Of a DNA stretch of 64,000 bases, positions 1-8,291 are shown piece after piece. The notes under the pieces were generated by a model, which worked only from the letters and a program-made list of their open reading frames with translations, had not been told where the DNA came from and did not search any database. Position 1 is the stretch's first letter. Every line of letters begins with the position of its first letter. The position numbers and the translations under genes are program-made. The stretch comes from Gammaproteobacteria bacterium (lineage in GTDB: Bacteria > Pseudomonadota > Gammaproteobacteria > Pseudomonadales > JAUIET01): contig JAUIET010000004.1 in assembly GCA_030429735.1 (NCBI GenBank), positions 62,001 through 126,000 on the forward strand, read 5' to 3'.

Positions 1-2172
1 GTCGTAGAGGCGCTCATCGAACATGCCCGGCTCAATATCAAGGTGCAAACCGTCAAACGGGATATCCTTTAGGTCCTGAACAATGTTAAGCAACAATCCC
101 CGACGATTTGGCAGGATCCAGCTCGGTTCGCCCAATAACAACTCAACAGCGATGCGCTGTTTCCTGGCATCAATGAGCAGCGAGAGCAATTTTGTTCGCT
201 CACGGGTATCGCGCAGTGAGTCTATCTGGCCACCATCCAGTGATAGCAGTACCCGGCTGATGTTTTGTGACTTTAGCTGGCGCCAGAATTCACGACGATG
301 ATCTTCACTGCTGATTAGCCTGCCACTTTTCCAGACATAAACGCCAACAGATTCCGGTTGTCCGAGGTTTGACTTTGAGGTCCCCACTGGGCTTTTACGT
401 GCGTCCCGCTCGTCGGTGTTTTCAAAAGATACCCGCTGCACGCTTACGCTGCTGTCAATAGATCCACGAGCATCTTCGAAGCGAACGCGCGCCATTGATG
501 CCTTTTGTTGTAACGCTTTCTGTGGTTCCGAACTGGCATTTGTTCCAGTAGACTCAGGAAGTCTGGTAGATTCCGGGATCACCTCTTTTAAATCGGTCAG
601 ATTGCTGGCATCGGGAGTGCGAACTCGCGGGCCCACTACGTTGTAGAGAACTCGGGTGATTCCCTTAAACAATGGGGTATCAGTCACAGTGATTGATGCA
701 TTCTGTGTCGTTTTTTCGGCAACTGAGTTTGCGGTTTGTATCGATGCTGAGGCCTTCTCCTGAGCGTACGGCAATGCCTGGTCGTAGTCGGGCTGTGATG
801 GTCTTAGATTGAGGGTATTAGCCCATTGATTATGCAAAGGCCTGGCCAGAATAATCGGCTCGTGTTCAGGCTCAATGTGCAGGTCCGGCTCGAGTGGCTG
901 ACACTCACGCTCAGACAGAGCGAGGATGCCCACGGTTGATTTGAGCAGCAGGCTTTCGGCGTCAACCAGATCGAGTGAGGTGCGGTAGGTTGAAAACCTG
1001 GCTTGCTGCAGTTTTTCCAGCGTATCACCCGCCAGCGAAGCGGCGCGCAGTTGTCTTTCTCGAACGGTTTCAAGTGCAGCTGCAACGCGGGTCTCGGCAA
1101 AACTGAGGTTTTCAACAGATGTTCGATATTTGCCAATCGCCGCGTTGACTTCATTCATAACTTCTTCGGTGCGTCGGTCCAGCTCCAGGTTGGCGCGGCG
1201 AAGTTCAGCAGACTTGGCATATCGGGCATATTTGCGTGTGCCAAGAAACTCAACCGGCATGCGAAGATTAAAACTGAGTGCCATGCCATTGTCGGTTAGG
1301 GAGGAGGGTTCATCCTGTCCGACCGAGGTGCTGAGATGCACGTGGCCTTCGACATCGGTGCTGCGTTTGCGTAAGGAGCGCAGCGTGTCTCGCCGCGAAC
1401 GAAGCAGTTTTAGCTCGGGGTGCTCGTCCACCACGTATTGTCGCAGTCTGGATTTATTCATACAGGCAGACGGCAATTTCGGTGCTTCGGGCTCAAAAGC
1501 GGGTAGTGAGTCTTCAGTCAGCAAAGCCATTACGCCAAGCGTTCGTTGTCTTATTTCTTCGTCGCTTGCGGTTGCTCTTCGCGCCAGGTCAAACGCCGTC
1601 ATAAACTCCAGCCGATCAGCCTCCAGCACATGCCCGGTTTTTGTGCGTTCAAGTAACCAGTTGTTCGCCTCAGGTTCAATGGACAGAAACTCTTTGGAAA
1701 TAGCCAGGCGCTCCAGCGTAGCCCAATAATCAATGTAGTTGCGGCGCAGTGTGGCCAGTGCGCGCTTGCGCACGATAGCGCGCTGCTGCTCACTTGCGTA
1801 CACACTGTTTTCGGCTTCCAGTACCGAGTTTTTTTCGCTTGCGTGGGTCCCAAACAGAGGATAACTAAGCCCCAGGGTCAGGTGTTTGCGCTGGTAGTCT
1901 CTGCGCAAATCGTCCGTTACTACTTCTGAAACATCGGAATAGCCCGCATTTGCGAATAACTTCAGACCGCGACGCAAGCGTTCGCGTTTAAGTAAATAGA
2001 TTCGCTCCTCAATTTCTGCGGTGGCGATTTCAACTTCTCTGGACTCGTCTAGCATACTTTCCAGTTTTGCTAATGACAGGCTTTTCTCAGCGTAAACGGG
2101 TGTACAGACCAAGCCTGCAAGCAGCAGCCAGGCAAGTGTGGCCGGCATAGAGAATGGCCGCTGGCGATTCAA
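1..2172 (-). CDS. TolC-like outer-membrane protein fused to a TIM-barrel-like hydrolase domain (partial, 3' end outside window)
   Basis: The frame is open without a stop from about 2172 to the left edge (724 codons seen). I prefer a TTG start at 2172: it overlaps the TGA of the upstream glycosyltransferase, has GAGG 9 nt before it, and gives the signal peptide an Arg-containing n-region. The ATG at 2148 is the alternative. The signal peptide ends near residue 28 (PVYA). Residues ~30-420 are long amphipathic helices with a duplicated pattern typical of TolC-type outer membrane efflux proteins. Residues ~420-600 are a Ser/Thr/Asp-rich linker. From ~608 (GVYVWKSG) a new alpha/beta domain begins and reaches FDGLHLDIEP (~706-715), a motif typical of TIM-barrel glycoside hydrolase-like folds. 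The role is inferred to be export of a polymer made by the adjacent GT2 synthase. The domain calls are by eye and the end of the protein is not visible. Confidence 0.72.
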   Translation of the reverse strand, partial: MNRQRPFSMPATLAWLLLAGLVCTPVYAEKSLSLAKLESMLDESREVEIATAEIEERIYLLKRERLRRGLKLFANAGYSDVSEVVTDDLRRDYQRKHLTLGLSYPLFGTHASEKNSVLEAENSVYASEQQRAIVRKRALATLRRNYIDYWATLERLAISKEFLSIEPEANNWLLERTKTGHVLEADRLEFMTAFDLARRATASDEEIRQRTLGVMALLTEDSLPAFEPEAPKLPSACMNKSRLRQYVVDEHPELKLLRSRRDTLRSLRKRSTDVEGHVHLSTSVGQDEPSSLTDNGMALSFNLRMPVEFLGTRKYARYAKSAELRRANLELDRRTEEVMNEVNAAIGKYRTSVENLSFAETRVAAALETVRERQLRAASLAGDTLEKLQQARFSTYRTSLDLVDAESLLLKSTVGILALSERECQPLEPDLHIEPEHEPIILARPLHNQWANTLNLRPSQPDYDQALPYAQEKASASIQTANSVAEKTTQNASITVTDTPLFKGITRVLYNVVGPRVRTPDASNLTDLKEVIPESTRLPESTGTNASSEPQKALQQKASMARVRFEDARGSIDSSVSVQRVSFENTDERDARKSPVGTSKSNLGQPESVGVYVWKSGRLISSEDHRREFWRQLKSQNISRVLLSLDGGQIDSLRDTRERTKLLSLLIDARKQRIAVELLLGEPSWILPNRRGLLLNIVQDLKDIPFDGLHLDIEPGMFDERLYD

Positions 2173-3512
2173 AACTTGGCCCTCTTTAACACCCACCACG
2201 GCGCCATGCTGGAGTCCAGATGGATGTGACGGATGATTTCGTCGACACACGCGAATGCTGACCAGCATCGAGTAGCAAAGGTGAATATGGGTATGAACGG
2301 GAGGCACCAGATCAGCTTGAGATCTTCCTTCTTGCGATCCGACAGCAAAAACACGCCCACCAGATACATGGCCATACTAATCACAAAGTAAAATATGTAC
2401 ACCAGTAGCAGTACTGCCATTGTGGACGACAAGGGCGCAGTCACCAGCAAAAACAGGGTGTAACTGACAATGATGAATGGCATTACCAACTGAAAAAACA
2501 ATCCCATCCAGACCAAAGCGATAAAATTTCGCCAACCCAACAGACCGGGCTTTAAGCTTTCGCCATGTTTGAGAATGTAAAGGTAGAAAAGATCACCGTC
2601 CCAGCGATGGCGTTGCTTGAAAAATTCTTTGAACGTACCAGGCCCATCAGTATGGCCAAGCGCGTAGTACTCAAACACAATGCGCATATCCGGGTAACGT
2701 GCGAAGTACTTTTTCAGGCGCAGTGTCAGGTCAAGATCTTCGGCGGTACCTGAATCCCAACCGCCGATGTGCTGCATGACGCTCTTGCGAAAAATGCCAA
2801 ACGCACCGGATACGTTATTGACGATATTGAACTCGCTTAATCCGACTTTGCTGGTGCCAATCGACATCATGTATTCAATGGCTTGCAATTTGGCGGCTAA
2901 ACCATCTTTTACATTGCGCAGGCGCAAGTTGCCGGACACGGCCGCAACATTGGGATCCTGGAAATGCTGTACGGCGTTGGCAACCATGTCATTGTCAAAC
3001 GACGTGTCGCCATCCAGCACCATGATTATTTCGCCGCTGGCAATTGCCAACCCGGTATTTTCCGAGGAAACCCGGCCGCCCCGCAGCCACTTTGGAATGA
3101 CCCGCAATGACCGGTTGGAAATGCGCCGTACCTTCGGTTGCATTTCCTGTGCCGCGTCGTAGGTGGGTTTGTTGGCAACCGCACCGTCAATCATCGCCAA
3201 TATTTCGATATGCCCAGGATAGATCTGGTTCGCCATGGAGCTGATGGTGGTTTGCACGTCCTTGCCTTCCGAATAGCAGGTCACAATGCAGGTTACCGAC
3301 GGTGAGAAGGTCAACAAGCCCGGTGTTGTCATGACCTTTCGGCGGTAATATTTGAGCACGCCGATAAAAATAAGCAGATACAAGGGCAATTCGAACATGG
3401 CGATGAATGGCGCCAGTTCCATTGCATAGGCAAATGCGTCGCCACTGCTAAAGTTAGCGAGGTACACTTCGTAGGTTGCGAAGGCTTCCTGAAACAAGTC
3501 GATTATTTGCAT
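2169..3512 (-). CDS. Membrane-embedded family 2 glycosyltransferase, probable processive polysaccharide synthase
   Basis: This 447-residue protein has one N-terminal membrane segment (~33-52), a cytoplasmic GT-A domain and three or four C-terminal membrane segments (~330-416). The full motif set of processive GT2 enzymes is present: Asp109 (AMIDGA), Asp167-x-Asp169 (VLDGDT), the acceptor-site TAED (256-259) and QRHRW (300-304). This is the layout of cellulose, poly-GlcNAc and hyaluronan synthases. It should use a nucleotide sugar and extrude a polymer, but the sugar cannot be read from sequence. The gene starts 3 nt after the stop of the TackOD1-like regulator, and the TolC-like gene follows with stop/start overlap, so the three are one operon. 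Confidence 0.85.
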   Translation of the reverse strand: MQIIDLFQEAFATYEVYLANFSSGDAFAYAMELAPFIAMFELPLYLLIFIGVLKYYRRKVMTTPGLLTFSPSVTCIVTCYSEGKDVQTTISSMANQIYPGHIEILAMIDGAVANKPTYDAAQEMQPKVRRISNRSLRVIPKWLRGGRVSSENTGLAIASGEIIMVLDGDTSFDNDMVANAVQHFQDPNVAAVSGNLRLRNVKDGLAAKLQAIEYMMSIGTSKVGLSEFNIVNNVSGAFGIFRKSVMQHIGGWDSGTAEDLDLTLRLKKYFARYPDMRIVFEYYALGHTDGPGTFKEFFKQRHRWDGDLFYLYILKHGESLKPGLLGWRNFIALVWMGLFFQLVMPFIIVSYTLFLLVTAPLSSTMAVLLLVYIFYFVISMAMYLVGVFLLSDRKKEDLKLIWCLPFIPIFTFATRCWSAFACVDEIIRHIHLDSSMAPWWVLKRAKF

Positions 3513-3515
3513 TGC

Positions 3516-4922
3516 TCAGATTGCCTGCAGTGCTCTGAGAACCGACGCGGTTGTATAGCTGGCCGGCAAATCCTCTGGTACGCTCAGGCCAACAAAATTC
3601 AGGTCGTTATGACCGGAGTCGGGCCGCAGTTTTTCGGCTAATTGACGTGTTTGATGCTCGAAGTCAGCCCGGCCTTTAGAATTGTTTTTAGGCAGCAGAA
3701 TCCAGATTGTCTGCGCGCTTAGCCGGTGAATTAAATCGGTTTCACGGGTTAACTCGGCGATACGCTTGAAGAACACATCATTGTTTTGCGCCTGAGCAGT
3801 GCTTTGCTGATCCGGCGGCGTCTCAATGGTGATCGACAACAGACTGAAATTTTCATCAGAGTATCGTTTTGCCAAGGACAGCAGCCAATCAACCATCTGG
3901 GTAAAGTAGGCCGGGCTGGCAAATTGACTGTCATCAACGAGTTCGGTGGGCGTGTGCATTTCGCCGTGTCGCACCGCGTACAGCGCTCTGCCAGTTAATT
4001 CAAATTCATTGACTCGACGCGAACGAAGCCATTCAGGGTGGTTACTGCTGTCGCAGGACAGGCAGCGGGCAATCACACTGCCCTCGATGAATGCAGCATT
4101 GCAATTACGACAGCGATACTCTTCAAGTGGACGGTCGTAGTCGACACCAATATGACGAAACTTGGCTTCACATTGCGGGCAGCACAGGCTGTCTCTGCGA
4201 ATGAAATTTGCTTCAGGCGCTACGTGCCCGCAGGTGAAGCAGTGGAAGAACTGGGAGTTTTCTATATCGATGTTTTGGCAGTCGGGACAAACGTCTATGA
4301 AGCTTAACTGAGCGGAATCGCAGGAAGCACAATCGCGTACCCTGTCAATCAGTCTTTTGGGGTGTATCAAGCCGCGCAACTCCAACTCGCTCAGGCAGGT
4401 TTGGCTGCGCTCTTTGCTGGTACCGAAGGCATCCACCAGGGGGTATCTCCACAGCTCGGATTGCTCCAGTGCACGCACCGGTAATACTGTTTTCTCAGGT
4501 CGAGAATAGAGATAGGCGCACAACTTGAATTCCGCCGTAGGCATCTGCATATCCTGCGGTGGCAATTCAGCCAGTTTATGGTGAATGTGGCTGGCAGCTT
4601 GCTGCAGCTCTGTAAGGGTGTTGACTACGCCATCACTTAACTCGTTCGATTTCTGGCTGGACGCGCCTGATAGAAACACAGGCATTGCCCAAAGTTGCTC
4701 ATTTTGCCGAATCTGGATAAGCAACTGCTCGGTTTCTCTGGGGTCTGGTGAGGTAATAAGTACCGCATCGGTGTCGCTAAGAACCTTGAGCACATCGATT
4801 GAATCTGTACGTTCCAGTCGAACGCTACTGAGTTCCGTAAAGGCCCTGCCTTGCAAAGAACTCGCGCCAATTTCCAAATGGAGAATGCGCTCGCTGTGAC
4901 TGTGCTGTTGTTCGGGATACAT
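3516..4922 (-). CDS. Multi-zinc-ribbon regulator resembling TackOD1 proteins, with degenerate GGDEF-like domain
   Basis: About 468 residues if translation starts at the ATG at 4922 (AGG 6 nt upstream); a TTG at 4946 is possible. Residues ~10-115 look like a pseudo-receiver. The centre (~130-290) has a winged-helix-like stretch followed by six Cys pairs (CASC, CPDC, CFTC, CPQC, CRNC, CLSC), as in proteins annotated as TackOD1 metal-binding domains. Residues ~310-465 have the spacing and hydrophobic pattern of a GGDEF domain, but the active-site turn reads SAQTIW instead of GGDEF, so it should be catalytically dead. It may bind nucleotide or act as a docking domain. It is the first gene of the synthase/exporter operon, so it probably controls that operon's output. 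The family name is from memory of the pattern; function is inferred. Confidence 0.68.
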   Translation of the reverse strand: MYPEQQHSHSERILHLEIGASSLQGRAFTELSSVRLERTDSIDVLKVLSDTDAVLITSPDPRETEQLLIQIRQNEQLWAMPVFLSGASSQKSNELSDGVVNTLTELQQAASHIHHKLAELPPQDMQMPTAEFKLCAYLYSRPEKTVLPVRALEQSELWRYPLVDAFGTSKERSQTCLSELELRGLIHPKRLIDRVRDCASCDSAQLSFIDVCPDCQNIDIENSQFFHCFTCGHVAPEANFIRRDSLCCPQCEAKFRHIGVDYDRPLEEYRCRNCNAAFIEGSVIARCLSCDSSNHPEWLRSRRVNEFELTGRALYAVRHGEMHTPTELVDDSQFASPAYFTQMVDWLLSLAKRYSDENFSLLSITIETPPDQQSTAQAQNNDVFFKRIAELTRETDLIHRLSAQTIWILLPKNNSKGRADFEHQTRQLAEKLRPDSGHNDLNFVGLSVPEDLPASYTTASVLRALQAI

Positions 4923-5279
4923 CAAAAACCTGGTCTTTAGTGCCAAAGCGAGTGTGCCAAAGCAGATGTGCCGCTATCGTGCAGTGCGCGTGCGCGCAAT
5001 TCACGTAAAGCCAGCATCATCAGAGCTAGAGCTATGTATCCGTGTGTTAAAGACCTCCCGAAAGCTGGGTTTCGGTGTTTCCGTGAGTTACATCAGCTTG
5101 TTTAATCGGTTAAAAAACGATCATTTATCTATATAAAAAACAATCACTTAGAACCAATACATCAAACACACTTAAAGAGTAGTCAATTTATCGACAGGCG
5201 CCATTCGTCGGGTACCGTTCGTCTAACTAGAACGTAAATTATCCAGGCACGAAGTGCCTGGACGTGGGGAGGATAGCCG
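4923..5279. other. Intergenic region upstream of the polysaccharide operon
   Basis: About 357 bases with no convincing gene. The middle (roughly 5100-5180) is clearly AT-rich compared with its surroundings and holds a weak minus-strand promoter candidate, TTGGTT (5157-5152), 16 nt, TATATA (5135-5130). The right end carries the hairpin listed at 5242-5262. Confidence 0.4.
5242..5262 (-). terminator. Hairpin downstream of the acyl-CoA dehydrogenase gene
   Basis: A perfect 9-bp stem (TCCAGGCAC / GTGCCTGGA) with a GAA loop lies 18 nt beyond the stop of the minus-strand acyl-CoA dehydrogenase gene. On that strand it is followed by TAATTTA, a weak T-rich tail. It is probably an intrinsic terminator separating this gene from the polysaccharide operon. 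Confidence 0.55.
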
Positions 5280-6449
5280 CTAGAAATTGCGAGAATTGAA
5301 AGGCACGTAATCATCGCTAAGGCAATCTCTACTGATAATTACCTTCATTATTTCTGATGTACCGGCATAGATGGTGGATATTTTTGCGTCCGTATACTGG
5401 CGTGATATGGCGTATTCATCCATATAGCCAGCGCCACCATGCAATTGCACACCAATATCAGCCGCTTTGACTTGCAACTCAGAGGTGATCAACTTGGCTT
5501 TGGCTGCATCAACCGCCGTCAGTTTGCCCTGATTATGCACGGCAACGCACTGATCAACGAATGCCTGCGCCACGTCCAATTCAGAGCGAAGCTCCGCTAA
5601 CTTGAACTGTGTGTTCTGAAACGCCGAAAGTGGTTTGCCGAAGGCTTTGCGCTGCATAACGAACTCTCGGGTCAGATCAAAGCTGAGATGCGCCGATGAC
5701 AAGTAGCCCACTGCACCCAGCAAACGTTCTTCGGCAAGCCCTTCCATCAGGTAGTAGAAGCCTTTGCCTGGCTCACCCAATACATTTTCCGTGGGCACTT
5801 TCACGTCATTGAATGCCAGCTCAGCAGTGTCCTGTGCCTTCAGCCCCATTTTATGCAGGTTACGGCCCCGCTCAAAGCCTTCCATGCCGCGTTCAACGAT
5901 GAACAAAGTCATTTCGTGCGGGTTGTTGTCGGGGTTGGTTTTGGCAGCGACAATAATCACATCCGCGTTGATGCCATTGGAGATATAGGTCTTGGAACCA
6001 TTCAGCACCCAATGGTCGTCTTTTTCAACCGCCGTACTGCGCATGCCAGCAAGATCTGAGCCTGCGTCGGGCTCAGTCATCGCAATCGCTAATACATACT
6101 CGCCGCTGACGCATTTTGGCAGAAACCTCTGCATCTGCTGTTCACTGCCAAAGCGGGACAGATACGGGCCGACCAGCCGACTGTGCAGCGTGTTAAACCA
6201 GTCACCGGCGCGCGCATAGTTGGTTTCCTCAATAATAATCTGCTCGAAGCGAAAATCGTTGTCGCCCATGCCGCCAAAGCGTTCATCAGGCCAGATCATC
6301 AGGAAGCCCTGTTCACCGGCTTTCTGAAATGCTGTTCGGTCAACAATGCCTGCCTCGCGCCATTGCTCCATATGCGGCACAATCTCTGCCGCCAGAAACT
6401 TGCGATAGGCGTCTCTGAACATGGTTTGTTCTTCGGTGAATACTCTCAT
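5280..6449 (-). CDS. Acyl-CoA dehydrogenase, long-chain (ACADL-like) type
   Basis: 389 residues, normal length for a soluble FAD-dependent acyl-CoA dehydrogenase (first step of beta-oxidation). Visible signatures are AMTEPDAGSD (123-132), QLHGGAGYMDEY and the C-terminal IYAGTSEIMK. In short- and medium-chain enzymes the catalytic base is the Glu of YEGT; here that position is Ala362. Glu241 in AEERLLG lies where long-chain and isovaleryl-type enzymes keep their base, so the protein should be active with that chemistry. Actual chain-length or branched-chain preference is unknown. It is divergent from the metallophosphoesterase, with 82 nt between them. Confidence 0.93.
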   Translation of the reverse strand: MRVFTEEQTMFRDAYRKFLAAEIVPHMEQWREAGIVDRTAFQKAGEQGFLMIWPDERFGGMGDNDFRFEQIIIEETNYARAGDWFNTLHSRLVGPYLSRFGSEQQMQRFLPKCVSGEYVLAIAMTEPDAGSDLAGMRSTAVEKDDHWVLNGSKTYISNGINADVIIVAAKTNPDNNPHEMTLFIVERGMEGFERGRNLHKMGLKAQDTAELAFNDVKVPTENVLGEPGKGFYYLMEGLAEERLLGAVGYLSSAHLSFDLTREFVMQRKAFGKPLSAFQNTQFKLAELRSELDVAQAFVDQCVAVHNQGKLTAVDAAKAKLITSELQVKAADIGVQLHGGAGYMDEYAISRQYTDAKISTIYAGTSEIMKVIISRDCLSDDYVPFNSRNF

Positions 6450-6531
6450 TAATAATCCTTGGTGCGACTCACAGTGCGTGACATATTAAAGTCTGGCCCA
6501 CAAACTGCAAGATGGCTTTGAAAACTGACTT

Positions 6532-7455
6532 ATGACTAGAATTTTTGCTCTGTCGGATCTGCATGTCGATTTCAAGAACAATATGCGCCACATGCTTTCG
6601 CTGTCCGACTCGGATTATCAAAATGACTGCCTGATTGTCGCTGGCGATGCCTGCGACGACCTTGGCCGACTCGAGCAGTTGCTGAGTAGCCTTGTTGCCA
6701 AGTTTCGACATGTCGTATTCGTGCCCGGTAATCACGAGCTCTGGGTTCGGCGAAAGGAATTCTCAGATTCACTCGATAAATTTGAGCAGATCATCCACCT
6801 GTGCCAGCACCTGGGCGTGCATACGCAGCCTGTTAGAGTGGGCAGTACCAGCAGACCTGTAACAGTTGTGCCGCTTTTCTCATGGTACAGAACAGCTGAT
6901 GAAGACCCATTCAGCCTCAGTATCCGCAAAGTGGGCGAAGACTGGGAAAGCTCGCCATGGGCTGATAAATACTATTGCAAGTGGCCGTCAGAGTGGAGGA
7001 AAGAGCGGAAGTCAGAGCAGCCGCCGGATTCCTCCACGGCCGCTAATTATTTTGCGGACCTGAATTTGCCAAATATCAAAGCCTATGAAACGCCCGTGAT
7101 CAGTGTGAGCCACTTTCTCCCCAGGCGGGAATTAATATTTAACGAGCAGAAACACATCGACAGATTCTGTAAGGACGATGCGCTGATTCCGGCTTTTGAC
7201 TCAGACCCGATGCCGAGCTTTAACTTCAGTCGAGTTGCCGGATGCAGCAGAATCGACCAGCAAATAAGGCAACTCGGCTCAAAAATGCATGTTTATGGCC
7301 ATCAACACCGGCATCGGAATCGCGTGATTGATGGCGTACACTACGTGTCGCATTGCCTGGGGTATGCCAGAGAGCGGGCTATTCTTGGGCACAATACCCA
7401 ACCAAGACTTATTTGGGACGATGGCGATTTTGTTCGACCGGACCGCTCTGAATAA
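6532..7455 (+). CDS. Calcineurin-like metallophosphoesterase
   Basis: 307 residues. The metal-binding motifs are in order: SDLHVDF (D9, H11) near the N-terminus, VAGDACDD (~36-43), VPGNHELW (~64-71) and VYGHQHRHRN near residue 250. This is the dimetal phosphoesterase fold (Metallophos). The long insertion between the GNHE and GHQH motifs has no feature I recognise. The substrate cannot be assigned. No good Shine-Dalgarno precedes the ATG. It is followed 26 nt later by the enoyl-CoA hydratase on the same strand. Confidence 0.85.
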   Translation: MTRIFALSDLHVDFKNNMRHMLSLSDSDYQNDCLIVAGDACDDLGRLEQLLSSLVAKFRHVVFVPGNHELWVRRKEFSDSLDKFEQIIHLCQHLGVHTQPVRVGSTSRPVTVVPLFSWYRTADEDPFSLSIRKVGEDWESSPWADKYYCKWPSEWRKERKSEQPPDSSTAANYFADLNLPNIKAYETPVISVSHFLPRRELIFNEQKHIDRFCKDDALIPAFDSDPMPSFNFSRVAGCSRIDQQIRQLGSKMHVYGHQHRHRNRVIDGVHYVSHCLGYARERAILGHNTQPRLIWDDGDFVRPDRSE

Positions 7456-7481
7456 GGCGCATTTTAGGAGTAATACATAGA

Positions 7482-8291
7482 ATGAGCGAACCGGCGTCCA
7501 GTACCTACCAACACCTTCTACTTGAAAAACGGGGCAGCGTAGAATGGCTGACATTGAACAGGCCGGAGTCGCTCAACGCATTGAACCCCGGTTTGACCCG
7601 GGATCTAAGTGATTACTTCACTCGACTTCGTCGCGACAAGAGCGTTCGGGTTGTGGTGCTCAAGGCGGCCGGCCGGGCGTTTTGTGCAGGCGCCGATTTA
7701 TTGGGTTTTTCAGACAGTGAGTCGTCAATCGGTACGATTTATGATGGCCAGACGGACATTGCCGATATCATGAAGGCGATGCGACGCTGCCCACAACCGA
7801 TCATAAGCCTGCTCAATGGTGCGGTGTGTGGGGGTGGGTTCAGCCTGGCATTGTCGTCTGATATACGCATTGCGACACCCGATTGCAAAATGAATGCGGC
7901 GTTTATAAAGGTTGGTCTAAGCGGCTGTGATATGGGCTCGAGTTATCTGTTACCGCGTTTGGTGGGTACCTCGGTGGCGTCTGAATTACTGCTTACCGGG
8001 CGATTTATTCACGCCGATAGAGCCCTGGCCGTGAATCTGGTATCAGAGGTGGTCGATCGTGAACGAATCGAGGAGGTGGCTCAGGGATACGTTGATGAAA
8101 TGCTCGCAACCGCTCCGATGGGTTTGAGAATGACCAAAGAATGCCTGAATTACAGTGTCGATGCGCCGAGTCTGGATGCGGCGATGGCAATGGAAGACCG
8201 ACACCAGGTGCTACTCACCCAAACTGAAGATCATTTGGAAGCGGTTGGTGCATTTTTCGAGAAGCGCGCACCAGCGTATCAGGACAAGTAA
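7482..8291 (+). CDS. Enoyl-CoA hydratase/isomerase family protein
   Basis: 269 residues, normal crotonase length. The oxyanion-hole motifs AFCAGADL and NGAVCGGGFSLAL are present. In the second catalytic region the usual Glu is replaced within GLSGCDMGSS, so an Asp sits there; this is seen in crotonase members that are not simple hydratases, so hydratase activity is not certain. AGGAG precedes the start by about 11 nt. Its TAA overlaps the ATG of the following monooxygenase (TAATG), so the two are translationally coupled. Confidence 0.88.
   Translation: MSEPASSTYQHLLLEKRGSVEWLTLNRPESLNALNPGLTRDLSDYFTRLRRDKSVRVVVLKAAGRAFCAGADLLGFSDSESSIGTIYDGQTDIADIMKAMRRCPQPIISLLNGAVCGGGFSLALSSDIRIATPDCKMNAAFIKVGLSGCDMGSSYLLPRLVGTSVASELLLTGRFIHADRALAVNLVSEVVDRERIEEVAQGYVDEMLATAPMGLRMTKECLNYSVDAPSLDAAMAMEDRHQVLLTQTEDHLEAVGAFFEKRAPAYQDK

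Noticed and set aside
804-1853. Several short frames on both strands over the TolC-like gene
   Set aside because: They are shadows of the long minus-strand frame, which has continuous coding character and recognisable domains.
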